Source: an uncultured Thiodictyon sp.
Lineage (GTDB): Bacteria > Pseudomonadota > Gammaproteobacteria > Chromatiales > Chromatiaceae
Assembly: GCF_903946935.1 (NCBI RefSeq)
Contig: NZ_CAJAXH010000021.1
Span: 1 to 64,000 of the forward strand
Reading direction: 5' to 3'
Length of the DNA: 64,000 nucleotides
Shown here: positions 36,167-45,412 of the stretch, in pieces
How the letters are laid out: every line of letters begins with the position of its first letter
Numbering within the stretch: the first letter of the stretch is position 1
Notes under the pieces: model-generated
What the model saw: only the letters and a program-made list of their open reading frames with translations
Told to the model about the DNA's origin: nothing
Database searches by the model: none
Made by a program: the position numbers and the translations under genes

Positions 36167-38422
36167 ATGCCACCCACCGCCGAGCCAGCCAGCCGCCGCC
36201 CGCCGCCCCATCCGTTCCGGATCTTCCTCGCCTCCCCCGGCGATGTCGCCCACGAGCGCCAGATCGTGCGCGAGGTCATTGACCAGGTGCGGATGGAACT
36301 GCGCTTCTGCGACCGGCTGGACCTGAAACTCATCGCCTGGGATCAGCCTGGCGCCGCCGTGGCCATGCAGGCGGGCCTGACCCCCCAGGAGGCGATCGAC
36401 CGCGGCCTGCCCCGACCCTGTGAGTGCGACCTGGTCTTGGCCCTGTTCTGGGGGCGGATGGGCACGCCCCTCGCGTCCGACTACCGCAGGCCCGACGGCT
36501 CCCCCTATGCGTCCGGCAGCGAATGGGAATACCGCAATGCACTGGAGGGCTTTCGCGCGCACGGCCGGCCCGCGGTCTGGCTGTTTCGTCGCACGCAGCG
36601 GCCGACCGTCCAGCTCGGCGATCCCGCCCTACAGGAGCTTGAGGAACAGTGGCAGGCGGTTGAGCGCTTCGTGGCCGCGGAACGCAACAACCCCGACGGC
36701 TCCATCGCCAGCGGCATCAATCGCTACCAGACCCCCGAAGCCTTCGCCACCCTGCTCGAGCGGCTGCTGCGCGACCACCTGGAGCGGCTCGTCAGTACAC
36801 TGGATCAGGCGCCCGCGTCGGCTGACGGCGCGGCGGACGCCGACGCGCCCGTCACCGCCGAGCCCGCCTACCGGGGCGACCCCTACCCGGGCCTCGCCGC
36901 CTTCACCCCGGAGCAGGCGCCGATCTTTTTCGGCCGCGACGCGCCGGTCGACCAACTCTCGGCACTGCTCAAAGACCCCCGCACTCGCTTTGCCGTCGTG
37001 GTCGGGCTGTCCGGGGCCGGCAAGTCGTCCCTGGTCGCGGCGGGGCTGATCCCGCGGCTGCGCGAGGGGCTGATTGGCGGTGCGCCCTGGGTGGACTGCC
37101 GCTTCACCCCGGCGGAGCGCGGGCGCGACCCCTTTCTCTCACTCGCCTGGGCACTCAAGGGGTACCTGCCGGGCGAGGGCGGCACCGTGGCGGACCTGGC
37201 CCGCGACCTGCAAACCGACCCGGGGCGGTTCGGCGCCGCTGCCGCAACCCTGTTGGCGGGCCGTCCGGCAGGGGCGGAACTGTTGCTCTACATCGACCAG
37301 TTGGAAGAGCTGTTCGTCCAGACCGACCCCGTGCTCACCGCCGATTTCGTCGCCCTCCTGAGCCGCGCCGCGGACCTGCCCCGGGTGCGCTGCCTGGCGA
37401 CCCTGCGCGCGGACTTCTACGCCGCCGCCTGCGCTGAGGCGGGACTGGCCGCGCTGCTGCGCCGCGACCGCGGCACCCTCCCGCTGGACCCGCCGGGCCG
37501 CCCGGCCCTGGCGGCCATGATCGCCCGCCCGGCGCGTGCGGTCGGGCTCGAGCTGGAGGAGGGGCTCACGGACCGCATCCTGGAGGACGCCAGGGGGTCT
37601 GCCGCCGGGCCGGGCACCCTGGCCCTGACCGCCTTTGCACTCAACGAACTGTATCGACTGGGCGGGGCGGCCGGGCGCCTGACACAGGCCGATTACACCG
37701 CCATCGGCGGCATCGACGGTGCCGTGCGCCTCTGTGCCGAGAAGTGGCTCGGTGATCTGGGTCAGGTCCCCGACGCGGCCCTGGGGGACCTGTTCGAGCA
37801 CCTGGTGGAGGTTGACGAACAGGAGATCGCCACCCGCCGCCGCGCCCCCCAAGCCGACCTGCCGCCCGCCTCCCGGCCCCTGGCCGACGCCCTGACCAGG
37901 GCGCGTCTGCTCACCGCCGGGCGCGGTGCGGACGAGGCCCCCACCCTGGAACTGGCGCACGAGAGCCTGCTGCGCGCCTGGCCGCGGCTGGCGGACTGGG
38001 TCCGCGACCATGCCGAGGCCCTGCGCGCCCGCCGCGACCTGGAGCGTGCCGCGGCCGAATGGCAGGCCGCCCGGCGTCCTGCAACTGACCTGCGGGTCGG
38101 CCCCCAGCTCAAGCGCTACCGGGGCGCGCCGCCGCCGCGTTCCCAGCTGGCCGCGGACTATCTGCGCGCCTGCGGTCGGCGGGTGAGGCGGGGGCGGGTG
38201 CTGGGAACCCTGGGCCTGGTCCTGCTCGGCGGCATCGTGTTGGTCTGGAACCACATCAACCAGCCCACCGGCTATCCGCCCTCCCTGATGGCCAAGGGCC
38301 TGGCCGTCCAACTTGGGCTTGGGCGCCTGCCCGGGCCGCTGCGGCTGCTGCATGAGCCGGAGGTTGTCGCCATCCCGGGGGGGGGCCTTCCGGATGGGCG
38401 ACGGTATCGGCGATGGCTTTGA
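36167..38422 (+). CDS. DUF4062 - STAND NTPase - TM protein, N-terminal part of a frameshifted gene
   Basis: The 751-residue reading has DUF4062 (about 16-110: IFLASPGDVAHERQIV and CDLVLALFWGRMGTPL), an nSTAND1 NTPase (from about 238; Walker A GLSGAGKSS, Walker B LLLYIDQLEEL), a winged-helix-like part (LELAHESLLRAWPRL) and a TM helix (about 678-694). It then enters a SUMF1 start (VVAIPGGG) and loses frame at a G9 run (38377-38385). Removing one G gives a protein of 991 residues through 39143. STAND NTPases with effector domains are often conflict or defence proteins; that role is inference here. Confidence 0.75.
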   Translation: MPPTAEPASRRPPPHPFRIFLASPGDVAHERQIVREVIDQVRMELRFCDRLDLKLIAWDQPGAAVAMQAGLTPQEAIDRGLPRPCECDLVLALFWGRMGTPLASDYRRPDGSPYASGSEWEYRNALEGFRAHGRPAVWLFRRTQRPTVQLGDPALQELEEQWQAVERFVAAERNNPDGSIASGINRYQTPEAFATLLERLLRDHLERLVSTLDQAPASADGAADADAPVTAEPAYRGDPYPGLAAFTPEQAPIFFGRDAPVDQLSALLKDPRTRFAVVVGLSGAGKSSLVAAGLIPRLREGLIGGAPWVDCRFTPAERGRDPFLSLAWALKGYLPGEGGTVADLARDLQTDPGRFGAAAATLLAGRPAGAELLLYIDQLEELFVQTDPVLTADFVALLSRAADLPRVRCLATLRADFYAAACAEAGLAALLRRDRGTLPLDPPGRPALAAMIARPARAVGLELEEGLTDRILEDARGSAAGPGTLALTAFALNELYRLGGAAGRLTQADYTAIGGIDGAVRLCAEKWLGDLGQVPDAALGDLFEHLVEVDEQEIATRRRAPQADLPPASRPLADALTRARLLTAGRGADEAPTLELAHESLLRAWPRLADWVRDHAEALRARRDLERAAAEWQAARRPATDLRVGPQLKRYRGAPPPRSQLAADYLRACGRRVRRGRVLGTLGLVLLGGIVLVWNHINQPTGYPPSLMAKGLAVQLGLGRLPGPLRLLHEPEVVAIPGGGLPDGRRYRRWL

Positions 38423-39143
38423 GGACGAGCGGCCGGTTCATGAGGTGACCATCGCGCCCTTCGAGCTTGGCCGGACCGAGGTCACCTTCGAGGACTACGA
38501 TCTCTTCGCCGCCGCCACCGGCCGGACCCGGCCGGGCGACGAGGGCTGGGGACGCGCTCAACGACCGGTTATCAACGTCTCTTGGGAGGAGGCGAGCGCC
38601 TATGCCGCCTGGCTTGCCAAGATCACCGGTCGCGCCTGGCGGCTGCCGAGCGAGGCCGAGTGGGAATATGCCGCCCGCGCCGGGACCACCAAGGCCCGCT
38701 GGTACGAGGAGACCGAGGGGGCGGAGGCCGAGCCCTGCCGGTTCATGAATGGGCAGGACCAGAGCCTCGATCGGTCAAGCTATTTTTCGGCGAGCACAAA
38801 AAAAATGTACGCAAGTCAGGACCTATGGAAGCCCTTCGATTGTGACGACCATTTCGTCAATACCGCCCCGGTCGCCACCTACCAGCCCAATCCGTGGGGC
38901 CTGTACGACATGCTGGGCAATGTCTGGGAATGGGTGGCCGACTGTCATTACGGGTACGCGGACGCCCCCAAAGACGGCGTGGCGGATACAGAGGATGGCG
39001 AAAGCAAGAACTGTGCCGTCCGGGTGCTGCGCGGCGGCTCCTGGAACTACGAGGGCCGCAACCTACGCGCCGCCGTCCGTGACGGGTACGCGCCGGGCAA
39101 CCGCGCCTACGGCCTCGGTCTGCGTCTCGCCAGATCACTTTGA
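38385..39143 (+). pseudogene. SUMF1 domain, C-terminal part of the frameshifted STAND gene
   Basis: The frame after the G9 run encodes a nearly complete SUMF1 domain: AFRMGDGIGDGFEDERPVHE, PVINVSWEEASAYAAWL, RLPSEAEWEYAARAG, GNVWEWVADC, and RVLRGGSWNYEGRNLRAAVR. A length check supports a single-base change: 36167-39143 is 2977 nt, and minus one base is 992 codons. It could be a sequencing error, a real mutation, or a phase-variable run. The domain matches the SUMF1 parts of the Ter-linked proteins. Confidence 0.8.
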
Positions 39144-39656
39144 TTTTTTCCTCTTGACTTTTTCCCTTTTATGCTTTCTCTTTTTCCTGGTTCCCATGCC
39201 CCGCGCCTCTTGCCTCTCGTTCCCACGCTCCGCGTGGGAATGCATCCCAGGACGCTCCGCGTCCAGTGATCAGGCGCCCCGCACCCCATCCATGGGTTAA
39301 CCCAAATCCGGAATTGCTCACGCCAAGGCGCCAAGACGCCAAGAAAAATCAAGAGCATGTGGACAGCATCCGAATCACCCGACGGGTGAGTCACCAAGCG
39401 GCGATAACGCATTGAAGCCCTTGGCGAGCTTGGCGCCTTGGCGTGAGAACTGCTCTTTCCTCTCGTTCCCACGCTCCAGCGTGGGAATGCCGTGCGGGCG
39501 CTCCGCGTCCGGTCTTGCTGCTTGGGCGCGGAGCGCCTGCCTCTGCCCGCGGGCGCGTTCGCCATGAGCGAATGTCCAGGGATTGCGTCCATGGCAAAGT
39601 TCGATCAATGAGGCTAGAATCAGGCCAAATTTGGTACCACTACTGGTCGCCCAATC
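39144..39656. repeat. Repeat-rich gene-free stretch (families G and A)
   Basis: No gene. Two family G hairpins (CTCGTTCCCACGCTCC(A)GCGTGGGAATGC) lie at about 39217-39262 and 39460-39512. Family A copy 4 is at 39314-39452, with the ends TTGCTCACGCCAAGGCGCCA and GGCGCCTTGGCGTGAGAAC. No promoter for the toxin-antitoxin pair is clear. Confidence 0.8.
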
Positions 39657-39923
39657 ATGAAGCTCACCGCTAACATCAAACCGATCAGCCACTTGAAGGC
39701 CCATACGGCAGAGGTGGTCCGGCGCCTCATGGATGAGCGTGAGCCGCTGGTCATCACCCAGAATGGCGAGGCCAAGGTGGTGATGCAGGACGTTCGCTCT
39801 TACGAAGAGACGCAGGAGACGCTGGCGTTGTTGAAAGTCCTGGCGCTCGGCAACCGCCAAATCGAAGCGGGTCGGGTCGAGCCTGCGCGTGCGGTCTTTG
39901 CCAGGCTGCGTGGGGCCGATTGA
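39657..39923 (+). CDS. Phd/YefM-type antitoxin
   Basis: This 88-residue protein begins MKLTANIKPISHLKAHTAEVVRRL, the N-terminal DNA-binding fold of Phd/YefM antitoxins, followed by PLVITQNGEAKVVMQDVRSYEE, which is diagnostic. It binds its own promoter and neutralises the following toxin by its C-terminal tail. Its stop overlaps the toxin's ATG (TGATG), as is usual for type II pairs. Confidence 0.9.
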   Translation: MKLTANIKPISHLKAHTAEVVRRLMDEREPLVITQNGEAKVVMQDVRSYEETQETLALLKVLALGNRQIEAGRVEPARAVFARLRGAD

Positions 39924-40243
39924 TGTCTGGTGAGGTCTTTGTGACCGAGGATGCGACGCGCGATATGTACGGCATCTTCGATTACATCGCCGATCATGAC
40001 AGTCCGGTAACGGCGCGCGACGTCATGGGTGGGCTTGAGGAGGTGATCGCCGCGTTGGCCGATTTTCCGGAGCGTGGCGATTACCCCAAGGAACTCGTGC
40101 GGTTGGGCATTCGCGAATATCGCGAGGTCCATTTCAAGCCCTATCGCATCGTCTATCGCGTGTTGGGGGATGACGTCTATGTCTATCTGGTGGCCGATGG
40201 TAGGCGGGAGATGCAGGGGTTGTTGACCCGTCGGCTGTTGTGA
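39923..40243 (+). CDS. RelE/ParE-type toxin
   Basis: The protein has 106 residues from the ATG at 39923. I prefer it to the TTG at 39920 because it gives the common TGATG overlap. The RelE/ParE fold shows TEDATRDMYGIFDYIAD, PERGDYPKELVRLGIREYREVHFKPYRIVYRV and VYVYLVADGRR. It is a ribosome-dependent mRNase or a gyrase inhibitor; the two cannot be separated by sequence here. Confidence 0.88.
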   Translation: MSGEVFVTEDATRDMYGIFDYIADHDSPVTARDVMGGLEEVIAALADFPERGDYPKELVRLGIREYREVHFKPYRIVYRVLGDDVYVYLVADGRREMQGLLTRRLL

Positions 40244-40244
40244 C

Positions 40245-40423
40245 TCGCGGTCTTGGTTATAAACCCGGCCACAGTGCCGGCCGCGAGGTCATTGGTCCGC
40301 ACAGCGGACCCTACGGGGATAAGGGGCCGGGGGATAAGGGGCCGGGCTCAATTAAATTCGTCGGGCGGAGAAGAACTTAATTGAGCCCGACCCCTTAACC
40401 CTGCCTTGACTTCAAGACCGCGA
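40245..40423. mobile_element. MITE-like 179-bp element with 11-bp terminal inverted repeats
   Basis: The ends TCGCGGTCTTG and CAAGACCGCGA are exact complements. Inside are an inverted family D hairpin (40288-40316), a GGGGCCGGG direct repeat and a 13-bp inverted repeat (CGGGCTCAATTAA at 40343-40355, complement at 40377-40389). No ORF. No target-site duplication is evident, so mobility is a guess. Confidence 0.5.
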
Positions 40424-40434
40424 TCCATTGCCGG

Positions 40435-40770
40435 TTAACACTTTTTATGGTCTAGACAGTTAGCACAGAAGAATCCACCGCGCCGAAAGGTATTGCCATT
40501 GCGTTTTTCTGCGTCTGGATGGTAGCCGGTGGCGTGCTCATAGCCAATGGCGCGGCATCTGAAATCGCCCTCGGTCTGGCGCCCGGACGGGACCTCTCCG
40601 AAGGTGGTGGCATTATCCCAAATGTGAGAATCATAGTTGCTACTCGTCGCTGCCGGCAGGAGCTGCGGCGCGATGGCACCGGCGTTTAGCCCTGGCTGAC
40701 CGGTCGCGCAGCCAACCAGTAGTGTGGTGACGCAGCTAAGAATGGGTAACGTGCGGTTGAGTGTTGTCAT
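40435..40770 (-). CDS. Small predicted lipoprotein of unknown function
   Basis: This 111-residue protein has a lipoprotein signal peptide: MTTLNRTLPILSCVTTLLVGC, with the lipobox LVGC and the lipidated Cys at position 21. The mature part is polar, with YDSHIWDNATTFGEV, a RCRAIGYEHATGYH segment and a Cys-rich end (FFCANCLDHKKC). No family is recognised. It stands alone on the minus strand. Confidence 0.65.
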   Translation of the reverse strand: MTTLNRTLPILSCVTTLLVGCATGQPGLNAGAIAPQLLPAATSSNYDSHIWDNATTFGEVPSGRQTEGDFRCRAIGYEHATGYHPDAEKRNGNTFRRGGFFCANCLDHKKC

Positions 40771-41198
40771 GGTGTTGGTTTCTCAGTGTCCAATAACGCG
40801 AACATGCCAGCAAGAACTGCTGATCGATAGGTATGATGGGCGGGGGGAAGTGGCTATTCTGTTCGATAACGCACGCAGTTTTGATTAAAGCTCCTATTTT
40901 CGGGCGCGAGGTCGGGCGGCCGCGACGAATACGACACATAATCAACGCGCGAAGCAGATGCACCTGACCTGCGGTGGGTAGCGTTGCACCGGCTGGGGTC
41001 GTGATCGGCATCGGACAAAGTGTGTTCGATGCGCGGCGAAGCCAGACCGGGCGTCGGTCGGGGCGCGTCGCCAAACCCGGAACGGTCGGGCGGCGGAGAT
41101 TCTTGCTTGACAGCGGGCTCGAGACTGTGGAAAATACGCGGTCTTTATCCGAGCCCCTGTCCAGGGCTCTTGCCCAACGGATTCCAGGAGACCCCCCC
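40771..41198. other. Gene-free stretch upstream of the lipoprotein and rpsT
   Basis: ORFs listed here are shadows. The right end holds the rpsT promoter; nothing else is recognised in the left half. Confidence 0.5.
41107..41136 (+). promoter_or_regulatory. Putative rpsT promoter (sigma70-like)
   Basis: A consensus -35 TTGACA lies at 41107-41112, and AAAATA at 41131-41136 with an 18-nt spacer. It lies 63 nt before the rpsT start, with no other gene between. Confidence 0.6.
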
Positions 41199-41462
41199 TT
41201 GGCCAACTCAGCACAAGCCGAAAAACGCGCCCGTCAGGCCGAGAAGCGTCGTCAGCAGAACGCCTCTCAGCGCAGCACCTTCCGCACCTTCGTCAAGAAG
41301 GTCGTCAAGGCCATTGAATCGGGTGACAAGGCGGCGGCGACCGAGGCCTACAAGAGTGCGTTGCCGGAGATCGACGGCGCCACCACCAAGGGGATCATCC
41401 ACGCCAACAAGGCCGCCCGTCACAAGAGCCGCCTGAACGCCCATATCAAGGCGATGGCGTAA
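41199..41462 (+). CDS. rpsT: 30S ribosomal protein S20
   Basis: This 87-residue protein starts at TTG ([21 protein letters not shown]), with CAGGAG eight bases before it. The very basic helices and the [20 protein letters not shown] end are diagnostic of bS20, which binds 16S rRNA in the small subunit. E. coli rpsT also starts at UUG, which takes part in its autoregulation, so the rare start is conserved. The track ORF from 40974 is an upstream extension. Confidence 0.95.
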   Translation: MANSAQAEKRARQAEKRRQQNASQRSTFRTFVKKVVKAIESGDKAAATEAYKSALPEIDGATTKGIIHANKAARHKSRLNAHIKAMA

Positions 41463-41503
41463 GGCCGATCAGCCCGGCTTGAGCCCCGCCGCGGGGCTCC
41501 AGC

Positions 41504-41536
41504 AAAAAAAGACCGGCTCATGAGCCGGTTTTTTTT
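41504..41536 (+). terminator. Intrinsic terminator after rpsT
   Basis: A perfect palindrome ACCGGCTCATGAGCCGGT (41512-41529) is flanked by an A7 run before it and a T8 run after it. It would also work as a terminator on the other strand for rutE. Confidence 0.92.
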
Positions 41537-41566
41537 GTGCCTGTTGATCGTCGCGCGAAGGTAGCG

Positions 41567-41590
41567 TCGCGGCGGGGCGCCGCTCCTACG
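41567..41590. repeat. REP-like unit (family C)
   Basis: TCGCGGCGGGGCGCCGCTCC followed by TACG lies between the rpsT terminator and the rutE stop. It carries the same GTAGGAGCGGC motif (complement strand) as the other family C copies. Confidence 0.65.
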
Positions 41591-41595
41591 CGGGA

Positions 41596-42189
41596 TCAGA
41601 GCAGGGTCACGGCCCGCTCGAACGCCAGGCGCGGGCTGCGGGGGAAGAGCGAGCTCGGCTCGCCGTAACCCAGGGCGATGAGGAAGTTGGAGCGGTAGCG
41701 GCCGTCGGCAAAAAACTCGGCGTCAACCTTGGCGTTATCGAACCCGGACATGGGCCCCGCGTCCAGCCCCAGGGCGCGGGCCGCCAGGATCAGATAGGCC
41801 CCCTGCAGGGTGCCGTTGCGAAAGGCCGTCGCCTGCGTGAGCTCCGGGTTGGGCGTGAAGAAGCCCGCGGCGTCGGGGTTGTGTGGCCACAGTTCCGGCA
41901 GCAGTTCAGCGAAGCGCAGGTCGTGGGCCAGGATGGCCGTCACCGGGGCCTCGCGCACCTTGGCCACGTTGCCCTCCATCAGGGCCGGCACCAGCCGCTC
42001 CTTGGCCGCCGCGCTGTGCAGGAAGACGATGCGCGCGGGCTGGCAGTTCATGCTGGTGGGGCCGTAGCGCATCAGGTCATAGAGTTCGCGCAGTTGCGCC
42101 TCGGCGACCGGCCGATCCTGCCAGCGGGGGTAGGTGCGCGCGGCCCGGAAGAGCTGATCGAGCGCCTGGGTGTCGAGCGGTTGGTTCAT
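41596..42189 (-). CDS. rutE: RutE-like malonic semialdehyde reductase / nitroreductase
   Basis: The 197-residue protein starts [10 protein letters not shown] at 42189; the longer track ORF is a frame extension. The nitroreductase fold shows [33 protein letters not shown] and a late [18 protein letters not shown], matching RutE (E. coli RutE is 196 residues). RutE reduces malonic semialdehyde in pyrimidine breakdown, but no other rut gene is near, so a more general nitroreductase role is possible. It diverges from the next gene. Confidence 0.82.
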   Translation of the reverse strand: MNQPLDTQALDQLFRAARTYPRWQDRPVAEAQLRELYDLMRYGPTSMNCQPARIVFLHSAAAKERLVPALMEGNVAKVREAPVTAILAHDLRFAELLPELWPHNPDAAGFFTPNPELTQATAFRNGTLQGAYLILAARALGLDAGPMSGFDNAKVDAEFFADGRYRSNFLIALGYGEPSSLFPRSPRLAFERAVTLL

Positions 42190-42246
42190 GAGGGGTGGTC
42201 TCCGGTGAGTCTGATGGCCGATTCTAAAACAAGGGGAGCCGAGACG

Positions 42247-42939
42247 ATGACCATGACCGAGCGCGCCGGCATCGATTGGGGCCGCATCGACGACTGTTTT
42301 CTGGACATGGACGGGACCCTGCTCGACCTGCACTTCGATAACCATTTCTGGTTGGAGCACGTCCCGCGCCGCTACGCCGAGGCCCGCGGGGTTACCCTGG
42401 AGGCGGCCAAGGCGCAATTGCAAGGCCATTCCCGGGCGATCGAGGGGACGCTCGACTGGTACTGCCTGGACCACTGGAGCCGCGAGCTCGGGCTGGACAT
42501 CGCGCTACTCAAGGCGGAGGTCGACCACCTGATTGCGGTGCATCCGCATGTGGTGGACTTCCTGGAGGCCCTGGCCGCCCGCGGCAAGCGCCGTGTCCTG
42601 GTGACCAATGCGCATCATAAGTCACTGGCGCTCAAGATGGGCCGTACGCGCCTCGCCGGTCACTTCGAGCACATCGTCTCATCCCATGCCCTGGGATTGC
42701 CGAAGGAGTCGCCGGACTTCTGGCCGCGCCTGCATGCGATCCTGCCATTCGACCCGGCCCGCACCCTGTTTGTCGACGACAGCCTGAGCGTGCTGCGCTC
42801 GGCCCGCACCTACGGGTTCGGTGCGTTGCGCGCCGTGCTGCAACCCGACTCCCAGGCGCCCCGGCGGGTGCAGGACGAGTTCCCGGGCATCGTCGACTTC
42901 GCCGAGCTGCTCCCGGGGCTTGGTGCCTCAAGCGGTTAA
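42247..42939 (+). CDS. HAD-family GMP/IMP nucleotidase (YrfG-like)
   Basis: The 230-residue protein has HAD motif [13 protein letters not shown], the helical cap after it ([14 protein letters not shown]), motif II VLVTNAH, and motifs III/IV in [12 protein letters not shown] and [11 protein letters not shown]. The pattern and length fit YrfG-type 5'-nucleotidases of gammaproteobacteria. It likely dephosphorylates GMP or IMP. The GATGACCATGACC start offers two in-frame ATGs; I use the first (42247). Confidence 0.8.
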   Translation: MTMTERAGIDWGRIDDCFLDMDGTLLDLHFDNHFWLEHVPRRYAEARGVTLEAAKAQLQGHSRAIEGTLDWYCLDHWSRELGLDIALLKAEVDHLIAVHPHVVDFLEALAARGKRRVLVTNAHHKSLALKMGRTRLAGHFEHIVSSHALGLPKESPDFWPRLHAILPFDPARTLFVDDSLSVLRSARTYGFGALRAVLQPDSQAPRRVQDEFPGIVDFAELLPGLGASSG

Positions 42940-42988
42940 GGTGATCCAGTGTCCGCAGCGCGCGGTGTGCTTCGCGGTACTGGATCGC

Positions 42989-44590
42989 TCAGGACTCCGT
43001 GGGCCCGCCGGCTGGCCCGTCCGCTGCCGGCGTGGCGGTTTGGGCATCGCCCGGCTTGGCCGCGGGCTTGCGCCGCCGCCGCCGGCGCTTCTTTGCCGGC
43101 TCCGGGCCGGCCTGCGGGGACGGCCCGGATGGCTCGGACGGTCCGGCGGACGAGGTGAGTGCGGCCTGTTCGGGCGCAGGGCGCTCCCGGCGTGGGGGCG
43201 CCGCTGCCGCGGGTGCCTCGGGGGGCGTGGTCGGCGCCGCGACCGTGGGCCGATCCGCCGGTCGCGGGCGTTCCGGGCCGCGTGGTCCGTCGCGCCGGCT
43301 GGGGCCGCCCGGGCTGCGGCCGCGTGGACCGCCGCTACCCGGGGGGCCGCGCCCGTCGCGGTCGGTGCGGTATTCCCGATCCTCGCGCTCCGGGCGCAGG
43401 CGCGAGCGGTAGTCGATCTCGGGCAGCAGGGCGGACTCGATCGGCTCGACCGGCACCTTGGCGCCGATGAAGCGCTCGATGTCCGGCAGGCAGAAGGCAT
43501 AGGTCTCGCACACGAAGCTGATGGCGTCCCCGGCCGCCCCGGCGCGGGCGGTGCGCCCGATGCGGTGGACATAGTCCTCCGCGTCCTCCGGCAGGTCGTA
43601 GTTGACCACATGGGTCACGTCCGGGATGTGCAGACCGCGCGCCGCGACATCGGTGCCCACCAGGACCGGCAGGTCGCCGTCGGTGAAACTCTTGAGCAGT
43701 TTCAGGCGTTTTTTCTGGGGGACGTCGCCCGAGAGCACGGCAGTGTTGATCCCGTTGCCCTGGAGGTAGCCCCAGACCCGGTCGGCCTCGCGCTTGGTGT
43801 TGACGAAGACCATCACCCGCGGGTCCTCCCAGGTGCGCACCAGCCCGATCAGCAGCGGGATCTTCTCCGAGTTGGCGGTCATGTAGCAGCGCTGGCGCAC
43901 GCGGTCGGCCGTCACCGTTTCCGACTCGATCTTGACCAACTGGGGATTGTTCATGTGCTCGTAGGCGAGCTCCAGGACCCGATAAGACAGGGTCGCGGAG
44001 AACAGCATCCCCAGGCGCGCCTCCGGCGGCGGCATGCGCTTGAAGAGGAAGCGGATGTCCTTGATGAACCCCAGGTCGAACATGCGGTCCGCCTCGTCGA
44101 GCACCACCACCTCGACCCGGCTGAGGTTAAAGACGTGCTGCTTGAAGTAGTCGATCAGACGCCCGGGGGTGCCGATCAGGATGTCGACGCCCGCCGCCAG
44201 CGCGTCGCGCTGTTCCTGATAGCCGGTACCGCCGAACACCAGCCCGACGCGAAACCCGGTGTGGCGGGCGAGGAGCAGGGTATCGTGGTGGATCTGCACC
44301 GCCAATTCCCGGGTGGGCGCCACGATCAGTGCGCGCGGTTGGGCCGGGTGGTCGGACGGTGGCGGCTGCGCGGCCAGCAGACGCTCCAGGATCACCAGGA
44401 GGAAGGCGGCGGTCTTGCCGGTGCCGGTCTGGGCCTGGCCCGCGATGTCCTGGCCGGCGAGCGCAACGGGCAGTGTGGCGGCCTGAATCGGGGTACAGTG
44501 GGAGAATCCGGCGTCGGCGAGACCTTCAAGTACACTCAGATCAAGGTCAAAGTGGTCGAACCGGGTCGCGGTCAGGTGTGTCTCTGTCAT
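42989..44590 (-). CDS. rhlB: DEAD-box ATP-dependent RNA helicase RhlB
   Basis: This 533-residue protein has all the DEAD-box motifs: TPIQAATLP (Q), AQTGTGKT (I), PTRELA (Ia), TPGRL (Ib), [11 protein letters not shown] (II), SATL (III), [12 protein letters not shown] (V) and [10 protein letters not shown] (VI). The early [14 protein letters not shown] and the SHCTPIQ region are RhlB-like. The last 110 residues are a Pro/Arg/Gly-rich basic extension ending [15 protein letters not shown], suited to RNA binding. RhlB works with RNase E in the degradosome. It diverges from trxA, as in E. coli. Confidence 0.9.
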   Translation of the reverse strand: MTETHLTATRFDHFDLDLSVLEGLADAGFSHCTPIQAATLPVALAGQDIAGQAQTGTGKTAAFLLVILERLLAAQPPPSDHPAQPRALIVAPTRELAVQIHHDTLLLARHTGFRVGLVFGGTGYQEQRDALAAGVDILIGTPGRLIDYFKQHVFNLSRVEVVVLDEADRMFDLGFIKDIRFLFKRMPPPEARLGMLFSATLSYRVLELAYEHMNNPQLVKIESETVTADRVRQRCYMTANSEKIPLLIGLVRTWEDPRVMVFVNTKREADRVWGYLQGNGINTAVLSGDVPQKKRLKLLKSFTDGDLPVLVGTDVAARGLHIPDVTHVVNYDLPEDAEDYVHRIGRTARAGAAGDAISFVCETYAFCLPDIERFIGAKVPVEPIESALLPEIDYRSRLRPEREDREYRTDRDGRGPPGSGGPRGRSPGGPSRRDGPRGPERPRPADRPTVAAPTTPPEAPAAAAPPRRERPAPEQAALTSSAGPSEPSGPSPQAGPEPAKKRRRRRRKPAAKPGDAQTATPAADGPAGGPTES

Positions 44591-44828
44591 TGAAATCCTT
44601 CAATTGTTCTCAACGGTCGCAGCCCACCCAAGGCAAGGCTTGCAAATTCTTTGCGCTTTGGATCAAATAGCATCTTAACCCTTGGGCATAAAACTGCGCT
44701 AATTTGCCGCTTGCTGCCTGCCCCTGACTCAGTCTGGAACCGGATTCCCCGCCCGGCCGTACCCTCGGCCCGTGAGTCTTGAGGCCTGCCCCGGCGGCCC
44801 TGCGCAACACCAAACGGAGTCCACAGTA

Positions 44829-45155
44829 GTGAGCGATAACATCGTCCATGTGACCGATGTCTCTTTTGAGGATGATGTGCTGAAATCCTCTATCCCAGTT
44901 CTGGTAGACTTCTGGGCCGATTGGTGCGGGCCCTGCAAGATGATCGCCCCGGTGCTCGACGAGATCGCCGACGAGTATGTCGGCCGGCTCACGGTCGCCA
45001 AGCTCAACATCGACGAGAACGCCAAGACCCCGCCGGTCTATGGTATTCGCGGTATCCCCACCCTGAAACTGTTCCGTGAGGGTGAGGTGGTCGCGGAGAA
45101 GGTCGGAGCGGTGTCCAAGTCGCAGTTGACGGCCTTCATCAACACCAATCTCTGA
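44829..45155 (+). CDS. trxA: Thioredoxin 1
   Basis: This 108-residue protein starts at GTG ([10 protein letters not shown]). The active site is [10 protein letters not shown] and the cis-Pro loop is [10 protein letters not shown]; both match TrxA. It reduces protein disulfides in the cytoplasm. The track ORF starting at 44772 is an upstream extension. It is followed by rho, the order found in E. coli. Palindrome CCCCGCGCGCGGGG (45167-45180) follows the stop without a T-run. Confidence 0.95.
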   Translation: MSDNIVHVTDVSFEDDVLKSSIPVLVDFWADWCGPCKMIAPVLDEIADEYVGRLTVAKLNIDENAKTPPVYGIRGIPTLKLFREGEVVAEKVGAVSKSQLTAFINTNL

Positions 45156-45412
45156 TTCCCCGGTGGCCCCGCGCGCGGGGTCCAAGGCGCTTCCCGGCCC
45201 GCCGATCCCTGGCCGGTGCGATCCAATTCTGCGGGATCGCCAGTTTTCGTGCGTGTACGCCCACCAGTGCGCGTGCCCCGTGTCAATCGAATCCACGCGG
45301 CGTTCGTCCGGACGCCCCCTCCGCGGTGCAGCCCCCCGAGTCGTCTCCCCTTGACGCCGATCCCTCGCGGGACGCCCAGCACCTCCCCTGACCTCTGCCT
45401 CAGAAGACCCGA

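Noticed and set aside
37139-38353. 404-residue minus-strand ORF
   Set aside because: Shadow of the STAND gene, no domain.
42821-44593. 590-residue plus-strand ORF
   Set aside because: Antisense shadow of rhlB; its low-complexity, His/Gln/Val-rich reading has no domain, while the minus frame has every DEAD-box motif.
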